Assembly: GCA_023264975.1 (NCBI GenBank)
Contig: JAHFUS010000022.1
Coordinates: 1-53,528, forward strand
Source: Actinomycetes bacterium
Lineage (GTDB): Bacteria > Actinomycetota > Acidimicrobiia > Acidimicrobiales > GCA-2861595
DNA: 53,528 bases
Direction of reading: 5' to 3'
Position 1 is the first letter of the stretch, and each line of letters starts with the position of its first letter. The notes beneath the pieces are model-generated. The model had not been told where the DNA came from and made no database searches. It worked only from the letters and a program-made list of their open reading frames with translations. Positions 1 to 8,234 of this stretch are shown here, piece after piece. The position numbers were made by a program, and so were the translations under genes.

Positions 1-49
1 CCTCCCGGGTCGGGGCATCCAACACGATCGGCTCAGCCTTGAACGCCAA
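1..49 (-). CDS. 5' end of a gene cut by the left edge
   Basis: Only about 16 codons are visible, read leftward from a TTG at 47-49 (LAFKAEPIVLDAPTRE). A good Shine-Dalgarno stretch, GGAGGG on the minus strand (58-63), lies 8 nt upstream of that TTG, which is the main reason for calling a gene here. The short stretch vaguely recalls the start of IS630-type transposases, but it is too short to assign. The 66 bp up to the dxs stop are AT-richer than the surroundings and may hold its promoter. Confidence 0.25.
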   Translation of the reverse strand, partial: MAFKAEPIVLDAPTRE

Positions 50-116
50 CGCGCTCTCCCTCCGTCACCATGTCCATAGGGATAAACTACACGCGTGTGA
101 TTTGTAAGACGGTGCA

Positions 117-1997
117 CTAGGGGATGGCGGGCGCGTCGACGGCGGCGCGTGCGGAGCGGGCGATACCTGCCCCGTCGAGGCCCAGCTCGGCGTGGATGTA
201 CGACGCCCGTGACTGGGGGATGTAGGCGACGGGCGTGCCCAGCACCACCATGGTCGGGGCGGGGATACCGGCCTCGGCGCAGTGGGTGGCGATGGCGTCG
301 GCCATGAAGGTGCCGGCTCCGCCGACGCGGGTGCCGTCCTCCACGGTGACGACCACCCGGTGGGTGGCGGCGTCGGCGACCAGTTCGGGGTCGAGCGGGC
401 GCACGACCCGCACGTCCCACACCGTGGCCTCGGTGCCGCCGGTGGCCAGCTCGCCCGCCGCCGCGAGCGCCGGCTGAAGCATTGCGCCCACGGCCAGTAC
501 ACAGAGGTCCCCGCCGCCCTGGCGGGCGCGGCGGCCGCGCAGACCTACCTCGACGTGTGAGGGACTGGCCGGGGAGGCGGGGCCCTTCGGATAGCGGAGC
601 ATGGCGGGGCCGTCCGACTCGAGGGCGAGGCGCAGCATCACGCCCACATCCTGGGCCGACGAGGGGGCGAACACCGCCATGCCCGGGATCTGCAGGCACA
701 GGGCCAGGTCGAGCAGCCCGTGGTGCGAGGGCCCGTCGTCGCCCGTGATGCCGGCCCGGTCCAGGGCGAACACGACCGGCAGCTGGTGCAGGCCCACGTC
801 GAGGTTGGCCTGGTCGAAGGCTCGGGTGAAGAACGTGGAGTAGACGGCCACGACCGGCCGCAGGCCTCCCATGGCCATGCCGGCGGCGGACGTGACGGCA
901 TGCTGCTCGGCGATGCCCACGTCGTGGAAGCGGTCGGGGAAGCGCTCCTGGAAGGGTATGAGCCCGGTGGGCCCGGGCATGGCGGCGGTGATGGCGTGCA
1001 CCTGCGGGTGGCGCTCGCCGATCTCCACCATGGCCTGGGCGAAGGCCTCGGTGTAGCCGGCCGGCGCCCACTTGGGCGGGCCGGTGGCGGTGTCGAACAC
1101 CGGGGTGTCGTGCAGGCACTTCTCGGCGTCGTCCTCGGCCGGCGGGTAGCCGCGGCCCTTCTGGGTGAGCACGTGCACCACGATGGGGCCGTCGTAGGCG
1201 GCCGCCTTGCGCAGCGCGTCCTCCACCCCGGCGATGTCGTGGCCGTCGATGGGGCCCGTGTAGCGCACGCCCAGGTCCTCGAAGAACACCGACGGCTCGA
1301 GCATCTCGCGCACGGCCGCTCGGGCGCCGTTGAGGCTGGTCCACGCCAGGCCACCGACGGCCGGCATCTCCAGCACCAGTTGCTCGAGGCGCTCGCGCAG
1401 GTGGACCCAGCCAGGGCGCAACCGGAGCCGGGTGAGGCTCTCACCCAGCCGGGACGCCGTGGGGGCGTAGCTGCGGCCGTTGTCGTTGAGGAGGATGACC
1501 ACCTTGCTGGCGCTGTGGCCCAGGTTGTTCAGGCCCTCGAACGCCATGCCGCCCGTCATCGACCCGTCGCCGATCACGGCGACGACCCGGCGGCCGGACC
1601 TGGCATCGTCGATGGCGGTGGCCATGCCGTGGGCGTAGCTCAAGATGGTGGACGCGTGGCTGTTTTCCACCCAGTCGTGCTCGGACTCGGCCCGCGACGG
1701 GTAGCCGGACAGGCCGCCGGGCTGGCGCAGTGTTCCGAAGGCGTCGCGGCGGCCGGTGACGATCTTGTGGACGTAGGCCTGGTGGCCGGTGTCCCAGAGG
1801 ATCACGTCACGGGGCGACTCGAAGACGCGGTGCAGCGCCAGGGTGAGCTCGACGGCGCCGAGGTTCGACCCGAGGTGGCCGCCGGTGCCGGCCACCGCCT
1901 GCACGATGAACTCCCGGATCTCGCCGGCCAGGACCGTGAGCTCGCCGGGATTCAGCGACCGCAGGTCGGCCGGACTGTTCACTCGCTCGAGCACCAT
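117..1997 (-). CDS. dxs: 1-deoxy-D-xylulose-5-phosphate synthase
   Basis: This thiamine-diphosphate enzyme condenses pyruvate with glyceraldehyde 3-phosphate, the first step of the MEP route to isoprenoids, in the cytoplasm. The protein is about 626 residues, normal for the family. The N-terminal part has GHQAYVHKI and the actinobacterial variant ENSHAST, then the TPP/Mg signature GDGSMTGGMAFEGLNN. A transketolase-type central domain (HDVGIAEQHAV, then GDDGPSHHG) and a C-terminal domain follow. I start at the ATG (MVLERVNSPADL) that matches the usual Dxs N terminus. The frame stays open for 28 codons upstream, but that stretch looks unlike a Dxs start. It lies downstream of the yjbQ-like gene on the same strand, and the nearby crt genes would use its product. 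Confidence 0.95.
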   Translation of the reverse strand: MVLERVNSPADLRSLNPGELTVLAGEIREFIVQAVAGTGGHLGSNLGAVELTLALHRVFESPRDVILWDTGHQAYVHKIVTGRRDAFGTLRQPGGLSGYPSRAESEHDWVENSHASTILSYAHGMATAIDDARSGRRVVAVIGDGSMTGGMAFEGLNNLGHSASKVVILLNDNGRSYAPTASRLGESLTRLRLRPGWVHLRERLEQLVLEMPAVGGLAWTSLNGARAAVREMLEPSVFFEDLGVRYTGPIDGHDIAGVEDALRKAAAYDGPIVVHVLTQKGRGYPPAEDDAEKCLHDTPVFDTATGPPKWAPAGYTEAFAQAMVEIGERHPQVHAITAAMPGPTGLIPFQERFPDRFHDVGIAEQHAVTSAAGMAMGGLRPVVAVYSTFFTRAFDQANLDVGLHQLPVVFALDRAGITGDDGPSHHGLLDLALCLQIPGMAVFAPSSAQDVGVMLRLALESDGPAMLRYPKGPASPASPSHVEVGLRGRRARQGGGDLCVLAVGAMLQPALAAAGELATGGTEATVWDVRVVRPLDPELVADAATHRVVVTVEDGTRVGGAGTFMADAIATHCAEAGIPAPTMVVLGTPVAYIPQSRASYIHAELGLDGAGIARSARAAVDAPAIP

Positions 1998-2103
1998 GCG
2001 AAATCCAACGTACTGCCGGCGCAGCGGGTACATGCACTCGGTGCAGACGGCGTGGGGGGTGTGTCCGGGGACTGTGCACACCGGCAGCCGAGATGTCGTC
2101 AGA

Positions 2104-2607
2104 TCAGCTCGCCGGTCGCCCCCAGGCCTGGACGACCACCGTGCGCTCGGGGCGGGGCCCGTCGAGCTCCACCAGGAACAGCGCCTGCCACCGGCCGAGG
2201 GCCAGGGCCCCGTCGAGCACGGGGAGGACGAGCGACGGCGACGTGGCCAGCAGGTGGCGGATGTGGCTCCACCCGTTGCGGCGCTCGTCGGGCTCGAGGT
2301 TCTGCCAGCGGGTCGTGAGGTCGTCGTGGTCCCACGCCCGGCCCTCCGGTGCCAGTTCCTCCAGCACGGCGGCCAGGTCGCGGTGGTGGCCGTCCTCCGC
2401 CTCGGTGATGGCCAGCCCGCACGACGTGTGCGGGCAGAAGACGCTCACCAGGCCCTCTTCCAGGTCGGCCTTGCGGACCGCGGCGGCGACCCGCTCGGTG
2501 ATGTCGACCATCTGGAGAGCGGAGTCGGTACGTAGCATGAGGCGTTCGGCCGCGCCAAGCACCACCGGGGTCGCCATCCCTGTCGTCACTACCGGATCGA
2601 TTGCCAT
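2104..2607 (-). CDS. YjbQ / UPF0047 family protein
   Basis: This is a 167-residue protein of the YjbQ (UPF0047) family, small beta-rich trimeric proteins annotated as secondary thiamine-phosphate synthases. The real cellular role is unsettled. Visible family signatures are FCPHTSCGLAI, the acidic EAEDGHHRDL stretch, NGWSHIRHLL and the C-terminal LVELDGPRPERTVVVQAWG. The conserved His and Asp residues are the likely metal or phosphate ligands. Its start codon overlaps the divergent start of crtYc: a CCATGG palindrome supplies both ATGs, so the two promoters must lie inside each other's genes. It is followed by dxs after about 106 bp on the same strand, and the two may be co-transcribed. Confidence 0.9.
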   Translation of the reverse strand: MAIDPVVTTGMATPVVLGAAERLMLRTDSALQMVDITERVAAAVRKADLEEGLVSVFCPHTSCGLAITEAEDGHHRDLAAVLEELAPEGRAWDHDDLTTRWQNLEPDERRNGWSHIRHLLATSPSLVLPVLDGALALGRWQALFLVELDGPRPERTVVVQAWGRPAS

Positions 2608-2935
2608 GGACCGCTATCAGTACCTCATCCTCATGGGTCTCTGCCTACTCCTGACCCTGCCGCTTGAGTTCGTCCTCGGCGCGCGGGTGTGGCGGCGACC
2701 CCGCCGCCTGCTGACTGCGCTGCTGCCCGTGGCCGCGCTGCTGCTGGTGTGGGACGTCATCGCCGTGGCCCGCGACCACTGGGGCTTCAACCCGAAGTAC
2801 ACGACGGGCTGGAACGTGCTGCCCGGAATCCCGGTGGACGAAGTCGTGTTCTTCGTGGCCGTGCCGATCTGCGGCCTGCTCACCCTGGAGGCCGTGCGCA
2901 ACGTGCTGGCCCGCTTCGCGAAGGCGGACCAGTGA
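2606..2935 (+). CDS. crtYc: Lycopene cyclase domain subunit (CrtYc-like)
   Basis: A 109-residue membrane protein with three hydrophobic helices (roughly residues 4-22, 32-50 and 78-96), matching the lycopene cyclase domain family. In actinobacteria two such small subunits, CrtYc and CrtYd, form a heterodimer that cyclises the ends of lycopene. The stretch PGIPVDEVVFF carries the Pro-Asp-Glu signature of the family. The ATG at 2606 shares a CCATGG palindrome with the divergent yjbQ-like start. The partner subunit begins 64 nt downstream, after a duplicated junction. Whether the product is a beta ring or another ring type cannot be told from sequence alone, but crtZ beside it favours beta rings. 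Confidence 0.87.
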   Translation: MDRYQYLILMGLCLLLTLPLEFVLGARVWRRPRRLLTALLPVAALLLVWDVIAVARDHWGFNPKYTTGWNVLPGIPVDEVVFFVAVPICGLLTLEAVRNVLARFAKADQ

Positions 2936-3003
2936 CCGGCCAGGGAGGACGGTCCATGGACAACTCGCCGGCTCGACGTCACGAAGGGGCGGCGGACCAG
3001 TGA
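2923..3003 (+). repeat. 13-bp direct repeat at the crtYc/crtYd junction
   Basis: GGCGGACCAGTGA occurs at 2923-2935, where it is the end and stop of crtYc, and again at 2991-3003, where GTG inside it starts crtYd. The 68-bp offset also creates a small 15-codon reading frame from ATG 2956, whose stop overlaps the crtYd start. The layout suggests that the stop-start overlap was once a single GTGA and was later split by a short duplication. Confidence 0.6.
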
Positions 3004-3359
3004 TCCCGGCCTACCCGGGCTTCTCGGTACTGGCGGCGATCGTCGTGGTCGCCCTCGAGCTGAAGGTGTTCCGGACGAGCCTGTTCCGCCAGAAGGCGTA
3101 CTGGATCGCCATGGTCGTCATCGTGGCCTTCCAGATCCCCGTGGACGGGTGGATGACGAAGCTCTCGGCGCCAATCATCCGGTACAACGATTCGGTGTTG
3201 AGCGGCTGGCGGTGGCCCCTGGACATCCCCACCGAGGAGTTCATCTACGCCTGGGCCATGCTCACCCTGGTGATGCTGCTGTGGGAGCGGGCCGGGCGCT
3301 GTGAGGCGCCGTCCACGACCGAGGAGCGGGCCAAGGCCGGTATCCTGGGACGGCAATGA
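3000..3359 (+). CDS. crtYd: Lycopene cyclase domain subunit (CrtYd-like)
   Basis: A 119-residue membrane protein and the second lycopene cyclase subunit. It has hydrophobic helices near residues 5-20, 32-46 and 79-95. The key stretch is PLDIPTEEFIYAW, equivalent to the P-E-E signature of CrtYd, and it follows a conserved ILRYND-like segment (IIRYNDSVLSG). The GTG at 3000 is the start that gives the expected length. The gene ends in an overlap with crtZ (ATGA at 3356-3359), so the two are translationally coupled. It should work with CrtYc in the membrane to close the ends of lycopene. Confidence 0.86.
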   Translation: MIPAYPGFSVLAAIVVVALELKVFRTSLFRQKAYWIAMVVIVAFQIPVDGWMTKLSAPIIRYNDSVLSGWRWPLDIPTEEFIYAWAMLTLVMLLWERAGRCEAPSTTEERAKAGILGRQ

Positions 3360-3871
3360 GCGACGCCGCCATCGTCCTCGGTGCCCTGTGCGCCATGGAG
3401 GGCGTGAGCTACCTCACCCATCGCTTCGTCATGCACGGGTTCGGCATCGGCCTGCACCAGAGCCACCACGACACGGGCGAGGGCGGCTTCGAGCTGAACG
3501 ACCTGTACCCCCTCATGTTCTCGACGGTGGCCATCGCTGCCTTCTCGATTGGCACGTTCGGATCCGTGCGCTCGCTCGTGCCGGTGGGCATCGGCATAAC
3601 CCTGTACGGCGTGTCGTACCTGTTCGTGCACGAGATCTACATCCATCGCCGGCTCAAGCTGGTGCGGGGCAGGTACCGCCTGCTGGAGTGGATGAAGGCC
3701 TCCCATCGCATCCACCACCTCTACGGCGGGGAGCCCTTCGGCATGCTCGTGCCGCTCGTCCCCAAGACGCTGCGGGCCAGGGCCGCCACCGCCACCTGGG
3801 ACCCCTTCGTCGAGCGCCCCGGCCGGCGGGCCGACGAGGTCGCCTCCAGCCAGGCAGTCGCCGCCCCGTGA
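3356..3871 (+). CDS. crtZ: Beta-carotene hydroxylase
   Basis: A 171-residue membrane di-iron enzyme of the fatty acid hydroxylase/CrtZ family, expected to add 3-hydroxyl groups to beta rings (beta-carotene to zeaxanthin). All four histidine clusters are visible: HRFVMH (residues 22-27), HQSHH (34-38), HEIYIHRR (84-91) and HRIHH (111-115). The spacing is that of bacterial CrtZ and the length is normal. The start overlaps the crtYd stop. The gene is convergent with the crtO-like gene, and a 10-bp inverted repeat sits between them. Confidence 0.88.
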   Translation: MSDAAIVLGALCAMEGVSYLTHRFVMHGFGIGLHQSHHDTGEGGFELNDLYPLMFSTVAIAAFSIGTFGSVRSLVPVGIGITLYGVSYLFVHEIYIHRRLKLVRGRYRLLEWMKASHRIHHLYGGEPFGMLVPLVPKTLRARAATATWDPFVERPGRRADEVASSQAVAAP

Positions 3872-3893
3872 CGGCGGCGCCCGCCACCGTGCT

Positions 3894-3934
3894 GGTCAGC
3901 CGACCGCTACCGCGTCGGCCCTGATCGGCTGACC
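3894..3934. terminator. Inverted repeat between convergent crtZ and crtO-like genes
   Basis: Perfect 10-bp arms, GGTCAGCCGA (3894-3903) and TCGGCTGACC (3925-3934), flank a 21-nt loop in the gap between two convergent genes. There is no T-tract, so it would be a stem-only terminator or transcript end. Confidence 0.5.
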
Positions 3935-3974
3935 GGTTGCGGGGCCTGGGCGCCTGGCGACGCCTGATCGGGCG

Positions 3975-4451
3975 CTACGCGGCGCGGGCGGCGGCACGGC
4001 GGAGGCGGATGCGGTTGTAGCGCTGGGCGGCGATGCAGGGGACGTTCACGGCGAGGGCGTAGACGGGCATGAACGGCGCCAGCAGCGGGCGGTTGCAGGC
4101 CACGAACACCGGCGTGGGCAGCATCATCAGCCAGTGGGCGAGCTCGGCTCGGCGGGTCTCGCGCGCCAGGGCGTCGAGGTGGGCGGCGGTACGGCCGGGG
4201 AGGGTGCGCTTGCTCACGCCGCCGGCGAAGAAGGCGCCGGCCTCGGGCAGGAGGCCCTTCCAGCGGCGGATGCGGGCCGTCTCGACGTAGAAGCGGCCGC
4301 GCCGCTCCCACGCCCGTTCCCGCAGCAGCCACGTGTCGGCACCGAGCAGGCGGTCCGGCAGGCGGTGGGCCAGGTACCCGGTGCCGACCTGCACGCACGC
4401 CCAGGCGGCGGCATCGGCCGCGATGGCGAACCACAGCGGCCGCGGGCTCAT
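3975..4451 (-). CDS. CrtO-like carotenoid glycoside acyltransferase
   Basis: A 158-residue membrane protein resembling the glycosyl-4,4'-diaponeurosporenoate acyltransferase family (staphylococcal CrtO). Those enzymes put a fatty acyl chain on the sugar of a carotenoid glycoside. Recognisable stretches are RGRFYVETARIRRWKGLLPE and FFAGGVSKRTL, which are the conserved core of the family, between N- and C-terminal hydrophobic helices. The start ATG overlaps the end of the glycosyltransferase gene by 4 nt (ATGA), so the two are coupled and likely act on the same pigment. It should not be confused with the unrelated carotenoid ketolase that is also named CrtO. Confidence 0.65.
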   Translation of the reverse strand: MSPRPLWFAIAADAAAWACVQVGTGYLAHRLPDRLLGADTWLLRERAWERRGRFYVETARIRRWKGLLPEAGAFFAGGVSKRTLPGRTAAHLDALARETRRAELAHWLMMLPTPVFVACNRPLLAPFMPVYALAVNVPCIAAQRYNRIRLRRAAARAA

Positions 4452-5611
4452 GGGGCGCCCCGGGGATCGGCGCCGGTGTCGGCCGCCTTGGGGCCGGACG
4501 GCGACCTGGTGGCGATCGACCGACCCCGCCACGTGACCTCGCCCCGCACGTGGGTGAGCACGATCGACCGGGCGAAGACGACCAGGAAGAACGCAAGGAC
4601 CACGGGGTAGAGCGGGGCGGTGATGCGGCCGAAGCGGCCGATGCGGCCCAGCATCCAGGACACCTGCACGACGTACGCCACGTAGAGGCCGCCGGCGGCG
4701 GCGGGGGACAGGGCGCCCCGGTCGAAGCCGGCTGTGCCCAGGTACCAGGGCGCCGAGATGCACCCCGAGAGCCACACCGAGATGAGGAGGAACGTGACGG
4801 GCCTTGCCGCGCGGGCCCCCCCGGCGAAGTTCTTGGTCCACCCCTCCACCAGCTGTGCGGGCCCGGCCGGGTACATGCGGAACCGGATCGTCCCCCGCCC
4901 GCCCAGGCACGTCACCGGTCGGCCGGAGGCGGTGTAGCGGCGGGCCAGGGCGACGTCCTCCACCACCTCGGCCCGCACCGCCTCGTGGCCGCCCGAGGCC
5001 AGGTAGTCGGCACGGGTCGTCACCAGGCAGGGCCCGAACGCGCCACGGGGCGCCCGCCGCCGGCGGAGCGGGTCGAAGGCGTCGATGCCCATCATGGCGA
5101 CCACGTTGAAGAAGGCCGACAGCCGCTCGTAGGGCCGCACGGTCACGTGGTCGGGCGCCACCGACACCAGCCCGCCCCGCCGGTCGTGCTCATCGAGGAT
5201 CCTGGCCAGTCCGCCTGGCTCGAGCTCCGTGTCGGCGTCGAGGAAGGCCAGCACCGGCTCGGCGGCGGCGCCCGCACCGGTCCAGCATGCCCACGTCTTC
5301 CCGGTCCACCCGGGCGGTAGCGAGCCTGTGGCCACGACGGTGGCGCCGCCCCGGCGGGCCACCTCGGCGGTGGCGTCGACCGACGCGTCGTCGACCACGA
5401 CCACCTGGGCCGGCGGCGGTTCCTGCGCCGCCAGTGAGGCGAGCAGTCCGGGCAGCATCGCCTCCTCGTCCCGGGCGGGGATGATCACCGACGTGGCGGC
5501 CGCCAGTGGGACAGGGTCCAGCAGCGCCGGCCGGCAGCGGGCGACGCGCCACACGAGCCACACCCCGGTCAGCCAGCGGAGCGACTCCAGCACGAGCCGG
5601 GTGGTGGTCAT
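4448..5611 (-). CDS. CrtQ-like glycosyltransferase, family 2
   Basis: A 387-residue membrane-anchored GT2 enzyme that probably transfers a sugar from a nucleotide sugar to a carotenoid end group. After an N-terminal helix it has the GT-A fold markers: SVIIPARDEE (nucleotide binding), VVVVDDASVDAT, the DXD-type FLDADTE, and a later VEDVALARR. Three or four hydrophobic helices follow in the C-terminal third, as in CrtQ and related carotenoid glycosyltransferases. I chose the ATG giving MTTTRLVLE; a longer frame to 5692 exists but is Arg-rich and overlaps the broken gene upstream. Coupling to the acyltransferase supports a pigment-decorating role. Confidence 0.75.
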   Translation of the reverse strand: MTTTRLVLESLRWLTGVWLVWRVARCRPALLDPVPLAAATSVIIPARDEEAMLPGLLASLAAQEPPPAQVVVVDDASVDATAEVARRGGATVVATGSLPPGWTGKTWACWTGAGAAAEPVLAFLDADTELEPGGLARILDEHDRRGGLVSVAPDHVTVRPYERLSAFFNVVAMMGIDAFDPLRRRRAPRGAFGPCLVTTRADYLASGGHEAVRAEVVEDVALARRYTASGRPVTCLGGRGTIRFRMYPAGPAQLVEGWTKNFAGGARAARPVTFLLISVWLSGCISAPWYLGTAGFDRGALSPAAAGGLYVAYVVQVSWMLGRIGRFGRITAPLYPVVLAFFLVVFARSIVLTHVRGEVTWRGRSIATRSPSGPKAADTGADPRGAP

Positions 5612-6475
5612 CCGGCGTCTGCGGAGCCGGGCCGTCGCACGGCCGACAGCGTGCCACGGCATCGAAACGGACGGCGTCGTGTTCGGGCCCATCCGGAACG
5701 GGCTCGTCCCAGCCGAGGGCGCCCTCCCGGAAGGGGAGGTCGTTGACGGGGTCGAAGAACCCCACCGAGCCCTCTGGGTGCACCGTGTAGACGGTCCCGA
5801 AGAACTCCGAGCTGAACCGGGTCACCAACGTCGTCCGATGCCTGTCGCGCACGAAGTCGAGGTTCACCGTGCGCACGTGGCACAGCTCGCCGGCGTCGTT
5901 GACGACGTCGACGTCGGAGGCCACGCCAGCTCGGTGGCCCGCCGGCCGGCCAGGTCAGGGGTCCGGGCACGGACGGCGAGCACGACCTCCTCGAAGAACC
6001 GGTCCTCGTCGCCCACTGTCCAGGTACGCCAGAGCCGGATCCCGAAGAACCTCTCGACGTAGCCATCCAGATATGGACCAGCCGGTAGCTGCATGTCGGG
6101 CACCCACTCGCCTCGCACCGGCTCCGGGCGCTCCAACCGAGTCGGCGAGAAGTAGTCGATCCACCGGTCCTCGACCGGGAACAGGTCGGTGAACACCAGA
6201 GGGTCGGCGTCGAAGTCGGCCAGCGAGTCTCGTCCGGTGTCGAAGACATGGTCGGTCCCGAGGGCATCGACCGTCACCGGGTGGTCCCGGTAGAAGGTCC
6301 CGAAACCGTCGTTGCCAAGTTGCTCCGTCCATGCGACCCGTCTCGCCTCGTCCGGCCCCGTGGCCTGCACGAGGAGCAAACAAAGCTCGACATGGCGCTG
6401 CTCATCGATCAGGGGAAGCCACTCCCGCCACACCTTGACGGCGAAAAAGCGCGGGCCGCTCGTCGTACGAGCCAT
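5612..6475 (-). pseudogene. Frameshifted gene of unknown function
   Basis: Reading starts at ATG 6473-6475 (MARTTSGPRFFAVKVWREW) and looks coding for about 180 residues, ending near RRATELA. At about 5924 the coding sense moves to another frame, which continues SDVDVVNDAGELCHVRTVNLDF and FGTVYTVHPEGSVGFFDPVN. Adding one base in GCGTGG near 5922-5927 would join them (ELA-VASDVD), so a single-base deletion is the simplest explanation. The second part runs past the crtQ start without a stop where expected, so its true end is unclear. I do not recognise the family. The alternative is two overlapping genes, the second starting at GTG 5924. Confidence 0.5.
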
Positions 6476-6681
6476 GGCGCTACAGCACTACTGCGCACAC
6501 GAGCGCAGCGGGCCCGCACGCCGGGGAGAGAAGCTTCCCCGCCCACCACACTCCGGCGCCCACGGCACCGACGGCCGCAGCGGCCGCAGCGGCCGCGCCA
6601 CCGACGCCATGAGGCAGGGCGCTTGCATCCCCTCAATGCATCCCCTCAATGTATTCCATACAGAAGCGGCGCCGCAACAAC
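6476..6681. other. Non-coding stretch with short tandem repeats
   Basis: No convincing gene is visible. It holds a GCAGCGGCC-type tandem run near 6575-6600 and two head-to-tail copies of GCATCCCCTCAAT (6625-6637 and 6638-6650). It separates the frameshifted gene from an insertion-sequence remnant and looks like decayed DNA. Confidence 0.5.
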
Positions 6682-6808
6682 AGGCGTGCGTGGGGGGCTT
6701 CGCCTGCTGCGGGCGCTCCTTGGCCGACTTGACGATGAAGTCCTCGTCGTCCGTCGTGATCCGGCGGGGACGGTCACCCGCCCAGCGAGGGGCGCCTCGA
6801 CGCAGCAC
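6682..6808 (-). mobile_element. Remnant of an IS630-family transposase
   Basis: Read on the minus strand, a short piece gives RPRRITTDDEDFIVKSAKER followed by PQ and KPPTHA. This resembles the middle of IS630-family transposases, where a GRPRRITPED-like stretch precedes AK.RP and a PFTHWS-like motif. Both sides lack the rest of the protein, and no terminal inverted repeats or TA duplication could be made out. It is therefore a fragment, not an intact element. The match is from memory of the family. Confidence 0.45.
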
Positions 6809-6843
6809 GGCTGGATGCTCGATCGGAGTTCGGTCGGATCTCT

Positions 6844-6868
6844 AAAACCCTTGCCCTACAAGGGTTTT
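6844..6868. terminator. Bidirectional intrinsic terminator-like hairpin
   Basis: Perfect 10-bp arms AAAACCCTTG (6844-6853) and CAAGGGTTTT (6859-6868) surround a 5-nt loop. A-rich and T-rich ends on both sides, with further T-rich sequence after it (ATCTTGATT), fit a terminator that works in both directions. It lies just upstream of the LexA box and would insulate the HNH gene. Confidence 0.5.
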
Positions 6869-6884
6869 ATCTTGATTCGTTGCA

Positions 6885-6900
6885 TCGAACAGGTGTACGA
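6885..6900. promoter_or_regulatory. LexA (SOS) box upstream of the 13E12 HNH gene
   Basis: TCGAACAGGTGTACGA differs by one base from the fully palindromic actinobacterial SOS form TCGAAC-N4-GTTCGA. It ends 8 bp before the ATG at 6909, so LexA bound there would block transcription. LexA control of 13E12-type genes is known from mycobacteria; here it is inferred from the motif. Confidence 0.72.
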
Positions 6901-6908
6901 TCAGAGCC

Positions 6909-7998
6909 ATGCTCGATGAGCTGGACGGCGTGCTCGACAAGGTGTGTGGGGATGCCGCCACCTACTCCGACGGCGACAGCATCGAGCGCCTGCACACCGC
7001 CCTGGCCCGCCTGGAGGCGGCCGCCACGGTGGCCTCCGCCGCCTTCGACGCCTCCGGCGGGTGGCAGGCGGGCCGGGCGCGCTCTGCGGCCGGGTGGATC
7101 GCCCACCGCTGCAACCTCCCGAAGTCGGCCGCCTCCCGGCGGGTGGCGCTCGGGCGCGACCCACGCCGCGGTGCTGGCCCGGGCCCGCACCGAGGCCACC
7201 GCCGCCGCCATGGGGCGCGACGAGGAGCTGCTCGTGTCCAAGGCGGCCGGCCTGGGATTCCCGGGCTTCGTGCGGGCGGTGGCCTACTGGTCGCAGCTGG
7301 CCGACCCCGACGGTGGCGAGGACAAGGCGGCCAAGCAGGCCGATGCCCGTCGGTTCCACCTGTCGCAGGGCTTCGAGGGCACGTGGCTCGGCGACCTGGT
7401 GCTCGACCCGGTCAGCGGCGCCATCGTCGACACGGCCCTTCGGCGCATCACCGACGAGTTGTTCGACGCCGACTGGTCCGAGGCCAAGGCCCGGGTGGGC
7501 GAGCACGTCGGTGCCGGCGACCTGCGCCGCACGCCCGCCCAGCGCCGGGCCGATGCCCTGGTCGAGATGGCGGTGCGCTCGGGCATGGCCCCGGCCGGGG
7601 GCCGGCGGCCCGAGCCCCTGTTCACCGTGTTGGTCGGCTGGGAGAGCTTCGCCGGGCCAATGTGCGAACTGGCCAACGGCTCGGTAGTCACGCCCGGGAC
7701 GGTGGCGGGGTGGCTCGACCGGGCGTGGGCCGAGCGGGTGGTGTTCGACACCCCGTCTCGGGTCATCGACGTGGGCGAGACACGGCGCCTGTTCACCGGG
7801 GCGCTGCGCCGGGCCATCGAGGTGCGCGACCGGGAGTGCTTCGAGGACAGCTGCGACGTGCCCGCCGAGTGGTGTGAGGTCGACCACATCGAGCCGTGGG
7901 CGGCCGGCGGGCGAACCACCGAGGCCAACGGCCGGCTGGCCTGCGGGTTCCACAACCGGGCGCGGCACCGGCGGCCGGAGCGACCGCCGAGGCGTTGA
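6909..7998 (+). pseudogene. 13E12-type HNH endonuclease gene, internally deleted and frameshifted
   Basis: The N-terminal part (MLDELDGVLDKVCGDAATYS to KSAASRRVALGR, about 80 codons) is in one frame. From about 7155 the coding sense shifts to another frame (ATHAAVLARARTEATAAAMG) and stays there to the stop at 7998. Family members normally have some 20-30 residues between these points (roughly LGRAL..LP....AL..G.I...HA), so a deletion of that segment broke the frame. The C terminus is complete, with the HNH core CEVDHIEPWAAGG, the NGRLACGFHN stretch and a basic tail. A LexA box and a terminator lie directly upstream. These repeat-family genes are often multicopy and mobile-associated; this copy is very probably inactive. 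Confidence 0.8.
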
Positions 7999-8234
7999 GC
8001 CGGAGGCCGATCGGGAACGATGAGATGAGGAACGTCACGCCGGCTGTGCCGACTCCGCAAGGCGGTCGTCAGGATTGAGCTCGCCCGGCGGGCTCGGAGG
8101 GCTCGACGATGCGCCGGCGGGCAGTGGTTCGGCTGGCTGGCTGCCGAATCCAACCGAGGAGCAACGAAGCCAGCGGCGGCGACAGCCGGCGGGACATGTG
8201 CGGGACTTACGAAACGGAGCACTAGCTGGGCTAC

